A stretch of DNA of 47,471 bases from Bacteroidota bacterium (GTDB taxonomy: Bacteria; Bacteroidota; Bacteroidia; Bacteroidales; VadinHA17). The notes under the pieces are model-generated. The model was not told the origin of the DNA. It made no database searches and saw only the letters and a program-made list of their open reading frames with translations. The position numbers and the translations under genes are program-made. The DNA is taken from assembly GCA_030706785.1 (NCBI GenBank), contig JAUZNW010000007.1:1-47471 (forward strand), given 5' to 3'. Below, in pieces: positions 42,575 through 47,471 of this stretch. Within the stretch, counting starts at the first letter, position 1; every line of letters starts with the position of its first letter.

Positions 42575-45187
42575 TTACAATTCCTGCTTTTTAATTTTGG
42601 CTCCGGCCTCCGTTATAACATGCACAAATCCTGAAAGATGGAATTGCTCCAGACCTGAGATCCTTCTTTCAAATACATCACACTGGTAAAAATATACTCC
42701 CGGTGAAACGATCTTCCCGTTATATGTACCGTCCCAGTTGATCTTTGGTTCAGAAGTCTGGAAAATAAGGACTCCATACCGGTTAAATATTTTTATATCA
42801 ATCTTTTCGACAAGCCCCGATGTTTTAGCTACAAGCCTGTCGTTGATATCATCCCCGTTTGGTGTGAACACATTCGGGATCTCATAAAAGTTGCACGAGT
42901 CAACACATATCATATCTGACTGAGGACTTACATTCCCGGCAAGGTCAAAGGCTGATACCGTATAACATCCTGAAACAACATCCCCAGGGTAATGCTTATA
43001 GCTGAATATGTTTTTGTTGTTTATGGTAGTTACGGGTAATAATGCCTGGTCTGTTGTCATTTTATAATAAACTGTATAACCTGCCACATCGTCCAGGCAG
43101 GCAGGATCCTGAAAGCTCCAGCGGACCGTATTGTAAAGGCTGTCGCACTGGCTGGTGACGGTTATATCAGGCTTGCATGGCGCTTCATTGTCAACTGGTG
43201 TCACGCATGTTATCTCCGAGAAGTTGATCAGATTCGTCGGAAGTCCGGGAGCAGTATAGCCTCCTGTTGATCTTACCCTGTAGCAATATTGCTTCCCATT
43301 GGTCAGTCCATTATCAACGAACTGAAGTTGATTGGTAGTGCCGATAAGATCGTATACACCTGTAGCATCGTTAAGCCTGAAGAAGTCATAGGCGGTATTG
43401 ATCCACGGAACATTACGCCCTATAATGAATCTTGTCTTCTTGTCACCGGGAGAGGCAGCAAGGAAAACTGACGAGGCATACCCCGGATCGCCGATCAGGA
43501 ACCTGTTCCCCGTAGTGTTGTTATATAGTTCTATTTTGTAAATGTAACCGCCGGATTGTGTATTGATAAGGGTATCAATTATTTCCGTTTCATTCAGGGT
43601 AGCTGTGGATATGGTCGTTATAAGCTGGTAATCAGTCCCGGTCACCCCGGCTGCCCTGTAAATCAGATATTGATATGGTCCTATGGCCGACGGGATTGTG
43701 TCGAGCCTTGTGGGTTTAAGCCACCTGACGAGTATGGAACCGTTTGTCGTGGAAGTGCTCCTGACGCTGACATTGGTTATAACAGGAATACCTGAGACAA
43801 GTGATGAAACCACCTCGTTTGAAACTATACTCTCAGCACCATTAGGATAGACAGCTACTATCCTGTATGCATAGTCTTTCCCGTATTGGAGACCCTGTCC
43901 GTTATCGGTGTCGATGAATGAAACCGTTGTGGCGCCGTCAATAAATCCGACTTTCACGAATCCTGCCGTAGGCGGCATGCCTAAGGAACATGAATCAGGC
44001 TTGAAGGATGATGCACCATCTTTCCTGTAAATGTTGAATCCGGTTATGACATTCGTTCCATAATTGTTCCATGTAAGATGGATAAATTTGCCCACAGGGA
44101 CAGCGCTTACAAGAACCGGTGACGGACCAAGTACTCTGATGGTCATTTTGTCGATATCGGATAGTTTTACTATCTCCGTGCTATAATCATCCGCTTTTAT
44201 GATAACATCATAGGGTTGATTTCTCACAGCCTGGTAACAGGGGGTCCAGCGCAGTCGCGATGTTGCTGATCCCCTTACAGAATCTACTTTTGTGAAGGTG
44301 GCAGGACAGCTGGATAAGGTAAATATCCCTGAAGTAGCCTTTAGCCCGATAGGATCATTATCAGGATCAGTAGCACTAACATTGAAATCGACTGGATCTC
44401 CGACCTTCACGCAAAGATCGTGCAAAGGACCGTTAACAGGCGGCCGGTTCTTTGTATCGTAAACCTCTATCTGCATATCCCGTTCCACTACGCTGATCTT
44501 CTTGCCTTTCCTCCACTCCTGTATAAACATTGCAACATTATACTTGCCGGTATCTCTGGGTGTGTCCCAGATCAGGTCGCCGGTAATTGAATCGACCCTG
44601 AGGAAATGGGTGGCAGGAGGCAAGGTGTAACCCTCTATTGGTTTACCTTCCTCCCGGGTGCAGACGGTAAGAGCATAAGAAAGACTGTCACCGTCCGGAT
44701 CATAAGCTGCCGGATTATGGATAAAAACATACCCCCGCGCTGCTTTGTCGTAAGGAGGATTGAGAAGAATTGGCGTGCTGTTCCTTCCTATTACCGGGTT
44801 TACCACGAGGGTTGTATAGATCGAAAAGACAACGTTTACTGAATTAGGTATATTAAGAACATTGGCATTCCTGTTGGGATCCTGCATTACTATCTTGTAA
44901 ACGCCCGGGCCTGGAAAAGTATGATTGATTTCGTAAATATTCCTTTTATAGTAGTTAGGCAGAAAAAGAATACTTATTCTCTGTGCAATTGATGTGGAAT
45001 TATCACCCCATTGAATCTCAAGCTGAGGTCTGTCGGCATAGCTCAGGGTATAGGTAAATGTTGTGATTGTGAATTTGTAGGTAAGATCCGATAACTGGAC
45101 ATAGGTGATCTCTCCTGCCCTGTTGTGGGTTGCACCAGCCCTGATAAAACATGACAACATCAGTGCAACCATCAATGCTTTTTTCAT
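42575..45187 (-). CDS. Large type IX-secreted protein with Ig/Fn3 repeats and type-B sorting domain
   Basis: 870 residues from ATG 45185-45187, where the signal peptide MKKALMVALMLSCFIRAGA begins. An in-frame TTG eight codons earlier is a weaker start. Beta-sandwich modules of PKD/cadherin-like type (DPDGDSLSYALTVC; SATDPDNDPIGLKATSG) and fibronectin-III type (VGKFIHLTWNNYGTNVITGF; WSFQDPACLDDVAGYTVYY) fill most of the chain. The last ~85 residues, from IPNVFTPNGDDINDRL through INWDGTYNGKIVSPGVYFY, are a gliding-associated type-B C-terminal domain for the type IX secretion system. No enzymatic site was seen, so an adhesin-like surface role is an inference. A TPR gene follows. Confidence 0.86.
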   Translation of the reverse strand: MKKALMVALMLSCFIRAGATHNRAGEITYVQLSDLTYKFTITTFTYTLSYADRPQLEIQWGDNSTSIAQRISILFLPNYYKRNIYEINHTFPGPGVYKIVMQDPNRNANVLNIPNSVNVVFSIYTTLVVNPVIGRNSTPILLNPPYDKAARGYVFIHNPAAYDPDGDSLSYALTVCTREEGKPIEGYTLPPATHFLRVDSITGDLIWDTPRDTGKYNVAMFIQEWRKGKKISVVERDMQIEVYDTKNRPPVNGPLHDLCVKVGDPVDFNVSATDPDNDPIGLKATSGIFTLSSCPATFTKVDSVRGSATSRLRWTPCYQAVRNQPYDVIIKADDYSTEIVKLSDIDKMTIRVLGPSPVLVSAVPVGKFIHLTWNNYGTNVITGFNIYRKDGASSFKPDSCSLGMPPTAGFVKVGFIDGATTVSFIDTDNGQGLQYGKDYAYRIVAVYPNGAESIVSNEVVSSLVSGIPVITNVSVRSTSTTNGSILVRWLKPTRLDTIPSAIGPYQYLIYRAAGVTGTDYQLITTISTATLNETEIIDTLINTQSGGYIYKIELYNNTTGNRFLIGDPGYASSVFLAASPGDKKTRFIIGRNVPWINTAYDFFRLNDATGVYDLIGTTNQLQFVDNGLTNGKQYCYRVRSTGGYTAPGLPTNLINFSEITCVTPVDNEAPCKPDITVTSQCDSLYNTVRWSFQDPACLDDVAGYTVYYKMTTDQALLPVTTINNKNIFSYKHYPGDVVSGCYTVSAFDLAGNVSPQSDMICVDSCNFYEIPNVFTPNGDDINDRLVAKTSGLVEKIDIKIFNRYGVLIFQTSEPKINWDGTYNGKIVSPGVYFYQCDVFERRISGLEQFHLSGFVHVITEAGAKIKKQEL

Positions 45188-45395
45188 TGTCAAATTTTTC
45201 ACCTTACGCAATCTCCTCCAATCCTTAAAGTTAGTTAATAATCAAAGCGTTTTTCCGTTTACGGTACTCAATAAAGATCTGAAAATGCACAATGAACCGG
45301 AATGAATATCCGCTATATTTTCAGAAATGACTTTTGCCATTTATACAGGTTTATGGCCTTAATTCCTCCTCAAAAATCAGACCAATATCAACTAT

Positions 45396-46826
45396 TCAGT
45401 CTTTAATATCAACACGATCCTTCAGGTACTCTACAGTACCAACTTCGATAAACGAAAATCCGGATCCGCCGCGGAAGTTTCCGGCAAGAACAACTATAAC
45501 ATCATCTTTCCTGAGATCATGCTGCCTGGTAAGGTTCTTTAATGCAATCTTCAGGAAATCATCCACAGATTTTTTTCTTTCCTGGTAACTGGCATAAATA
45601 CCATACGACAGCGACAGTTCCCTCATTGTCCTGGTTGAATAACACTGGGCAAGGACAGGCTTGTAACCTCTGTATCCTGCCATGTCTCTTATAGTTCTGC
45701 CGCCGGTCGTGTCAGCTATTATTGCTTTTGCCCCTATCCTCACCGACGTTTTAACTGCAACTTTTGCCAGATAAGCTGATATCTCCCCGGTTTCAGTGGT
45801 AGAAGGAAGATCAATGAATTTTTCCTTGTTGTTTTCCGCTTCCATAGCGACCCTGGTCATCGTTTTAACTGCCTCAACGGGATATTTCCCGTTAGCTGTC
45901 TCACCGCTTAGCATAAGAGCATCGCTCTGCCAGTAAATGGCACTTGCAATATCACTCACCTCTGCTCTTGTAGGCCTTGGGTTGGTTATCATAGAATGGA
46001 GCATCTGAGTGGCAACAATTACAGGCTTCCTTTTGTTTATGCATTTTGTAATTATCGACCTCTGGATACCGGGAATTTTTTCATACGGGATCTCTATTCC
46101 CAGGTCTCCGCGTGCCACCATTATTCCATAAACGTTTTCGAGAATCTCATCGATGTTACTGACTCCGTCTCCATTCTCGATCTTTGCAATTATCTTGATC
46201 TCGCTCTTGAGCTCATTCAGAACCGACTGAACATCAATAACATCCTGTTTTGACCTGACAAAGGAATGAGCAATGAAATCAACATTATTTTCAACTGCCA
46301 TTTCAATGAATCTCCTGTCTTTATCGGTCAGTGAAGGAAGAGAGATTTTTATGTCCGGGATATTCACGCTTTTTCTCGATCCCAGGACACCATCATTTTC
46401 AACCAGGCATTCAATAAAACCATCCTTCATTCCTAACGCCCTTAGCTCAAGCTCCCCGTCATCTATCAGTATTGCTGATCCTTCCGGAATTTCATCGGTA
46501 AATGGTCTGTAGGTCACGTAAACAGCTTTATCGCTGCTTTTTCTTTCGGGATCACCTGCCATAAGTATGGTCGATCCTTTTTTAAGTTGTATTGGGTTGT
46601 CGCAAATTGTGGTCCTGATCTCAGGACCTTTCGTATCGATAAGGATGCCGATCTTATCAGATACCTCCCTTGCGCTTTTTATGATCTTTAGTGCTCCTTC
46701 AATATCAAGATGTGCCGAATTTATCCGGATTACATCCATCCCTTCGTTGTAAAGTTCCCTTATAAAAGCGGTATCACACCTCTTATCCGAAATCGTGGCA
46801 ACTATTTTGGTTCGTTTCCTGATCAT
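45396..46826 (-). CDS. pyk: Pyruvate kinase
   Basis: 476 residues. Last step of glycolysis: phosphoenolpyruvate + ADP to pyruvate + ATP. Landmarks are RINSAHLDIEGAL near 34, GILIDTKGPEIRTTI near 60, the lysine/metal motif IIAKIENGDGVSN near 214, MVARGDLGIEIPYEKIPGIQ near 237, and VATQMLHSMITNPRPTRAEV near 271. The C-terminal allosteric domain includes VRIGAKAIIADTTGGRTIRD. It starts 6 bases after the aroQ stop, so aroQ-pyk form a unit. Nothing convincing is seen in the ~208 bases between this gene and the preceding type IX gene start. Confidence 0.97.
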   Translation of the reverse strand: MIRKRTKIVATISDKRCDTAFIRELYNEGMDVIRINSAHLDIEGALKIIKSAREVSDKIGILIDTKGPEIRTTICDNPIQLKKGSTILMAGDPERKSSDKAVYVTYRPFTDEIPEGSAILIDDGELELRALGMKDGFIECLVENDGVLGSRKSVNIPDIKISLPSLTDKDRRFIEMAVENNVDFIAHSFVRSKQDVIDVQSVLNELKSEIKIIAKIENGDGVSNIDEILENVYGIMVARGDLGIEIPYEKIPGIQRSIITKCINKRKPVIVATQMLHSMITNPRPTRAEVSDIASAIYWQSDALMLSGETANGKYPVEAVKTMTRVAMEAENNKEKFIDLPSTTETGEISAYLAKVAVKTSVRIGAKAIIADTTGGRTIRDMAGYRGYKPVLAQCYSTRTMRELSLSYGIYASYQERKKSVDDFLKIALKNLTRQHDLRKDDVIVVLAGNFRGGSGFSFIEVGTVEYLKDRVDIKD

Positions 46827-46832
46827 CAGGTT

Positions 46833-47267
46833 TTATTTTGAGTTTTTTGTGATCCCGATGATTGCCTCAACAGCCAGCCTGTAACCATCCAGGCCAAGAC
46901 CGGTTATACTTCCTTCACAATACTTTCCCACCAGGCTCATATGTCTGAATTCCTCACGGGCTGATATATTGGTTATATGGACTTCTATTACCGGAGCCCG
47001 TACAGCTGCCACGGCGTCTGCCAGTGAAACCGATGTATGAGTATAGCCTCCCGGATTCAGGATGATACCATCATATGAAAAACCGGTTTCATGTATCTTG
47101 TTGATCAACTCTCCTTCAACATTTGACTGATAATAATCAAGTGTTATTGCCGGATATTGAGATCTGAGCCCGGTGAGCCAGTCCTCAAATGACATATTAC
47201 CGTATTTTTCAGGTTCCCTTTTGCCAAGCAGGTTCAGGTTAGGCCCGTTGATTATCTGGATTTTCAT
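46833..47267 (-). CDS. aroQ: 3-dehydroquinate dehydratase, type II
   Basis: 144 residues, the normal type II length. It dehydrates 3-dehydroquinate to 3-dehydroshikimate. The start MKIQIINGPNLNLLGKREPE with the catalytic tyrosine in EKYGNM, LNPGGYTHTSVSLADAVAAV and VEVHITNISAREEFRH (catalytic histidine), and IEVHITN are diagnostic. It is the second shikimate locus of the window, separate from aroB-aroC. It is the first gene of an aroQ-pyk unit and reads divergently from xerD across an 79-base gap containing a perfect inverted repeat. Confidence 0.97.
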   Translation of the reverse strand: MKIQIINGPNLNLLGKREPEKYGNMSFEDWLTGLRSQYPAITLDYYQSNVEGELINKIHETGFSYDGIILNPGGYTHTSVSLADAVAAVRAPVIEVHITNISAREEFRHMSLVGKYCEGSITGLGLDGYRLAVEAIIGITKNSK

Positions 47268-47295
47268 TATTGTCAGGTTTTGCCTGCTAATTGAA

Positions 47296-47326
47296 GGTAA
47301 AATTAGCTAAAATATCTAATTTTACC
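47296..47326. promoter_or_regulatory. Perfect 11-base inverted repeat in the aroQ/xerD divergent promoter region
   Basis: GGTAAAATTAG (47296-47306) and CTAATTTTACC (47316-47326) are exact reverse complements with a 9-base spacer. Each arm contains TAATTTTA, which resembles the Bacteroidota -7 box TAnnTTTG and faces outward: one toward aroQ (ATG at 47267), one toward xerD (ATG at 47347). The distances suit transcription start sites about 20 bases before each gene. It could be a back-to-back promoter pair, or an operator for a dimeric repressor of both genes. Confidence 0.5.
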
Positions 47327-47346
47327 CCATCAACCACAACATCCTG

Positions 47347-47471
47347 ATGTCCCTTTCCTGGAATGCATCATACAAGAACTTCGAAAATTATCTGAGGCTC
47401 GAGAAATCTTTGTCACCTAACAGTATTGCAGCCTACCTCAACGATATAAAAAAACTGGAGGAATTCTTTAC
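47347..47471 (+). CDS. xerD: Tyrosine recombinase XerD, 5' part (runs off the window)
   Basis: About 41 codons from ATG 47347: SLSWNASYKNFENYLRLEKS then SLSPNSIAAYLNDIKKLEEF. This is the N-terminal SAM-like (core-binding) domain of XerC/XerD recombinases, which resolve chromosome dimers at dif. The catalytic domain is off the window, so XerD rather than XerC or another tyrosine recombinase is inferred. The aroQ divergent neighbourhood supports it from memory of Bacteroidales genomes. Confidence 0.8.
   Translation, partial: MSLSWNASYKNFENYLRLEKSLSPNSIAAYLNDIKKLEEFF

Noticed and set aside
45188-45395. The ~208-base gap between the type IX gene and pyruvate kinase, searched for RNA genes or a terminator
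   Set aside because: No tRNA cloverleaf, strong stem-loop with T-run, or clear promoter consensus was seen.

Overview
The window looks like chromosomal core DNA from an anaerobic or facultatively anaerobic member of the Bacteroidales (Bacteroidota). The evidence is two secreted proteins with type IX secretion type-B (gliding-motility-associated) C-terminal domains, FadL-like and Omp85-like barrels, a WbqC-family protein, near absence of Shine-Dalgarno sequences, several promoters of the Bacteroidota -7 form (TAnnTTTG), and an archaeal/eukaryotic-type ProRS. No rRNA, tRNA, CRISPR array, insertion sequence or prophage was recognised. Coding density is high. The only stretch above 300 bases without a convincing intact gene is about 570-974, which holds a ClC-channel-like remnant and two promoter-like sites.

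Layout. 1-569 (-): 5' part of glyA. 707-895 (-): ClC-like remnant. 975-4988 (+): two M16 peptidase subunits, one catalytic and one non-catalytic, then a secreted fibronectin-III protein. 5073-10005: rsh, fur and purA on +, interrupted by a small outer-membrane protein on -. 10011-14348: SPOR lipoprotein (-), long-chain acyl-CoA ligase (+), then isocitrate-dehydrogenase-family enzyme followed by HD protein (-). 14499-15980 (+): pepD. 15995-21972 (-): a compact six-gene unit read as DUF362 Tat protein, fused NapH/NapG-like polyferredoxin, methylmalonyl-CoA epimerase, a natural CitD-CitE fusion, CitF and rubredoxin. 22090-25434 (+): larC, larE and larB for the nickel-pincer nucleotide cofactor, then a WbqC-family gene, read divergently from the six-gene unit. 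25484-29896 (-): FadL-like porin and two Tyr/Ser/Arg-rich low-complexity exported proteins. 29989-35522 (+): proS, an unknown gene overlapping an Omp85-like gene, tilS. 35519-37569 (-): aroB-aroC. 37721-41330 (+): nth and a soluble hybrid histidine kinase. 41351-45187 (-): large type IX substrate and TPR protein. 45396-47267 (-): aroQ-pyk. 47347-end (+): 5' part of xerD.

How genes work together. Most of the window is housekeeping: one-carbon metabolism, stringent response, purine and shikimate synthesis, glycolysis, translation and DNA repair. The unusual part is 15995-25434. Citrate lyase (CitDE + CitF) would split citrate to acetate and oxaloacetate, and the epimerase belongs to the methylmalonyl-CoA route between succinate and propionate, so the pair fits citrate fermentation to acetate and propionate. 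The same unit carries a Tat-exported DUF362 protein and a membrane/periplasm polyferredoxin, which look like an extracytoplasmic electron-transfer module. Divergently, the lar genes build a nickel-pincer cofactor, yet no LarA client is in the window. Whether the DUF362 protein is that client is a testable speculation and is the most interesting lead here.
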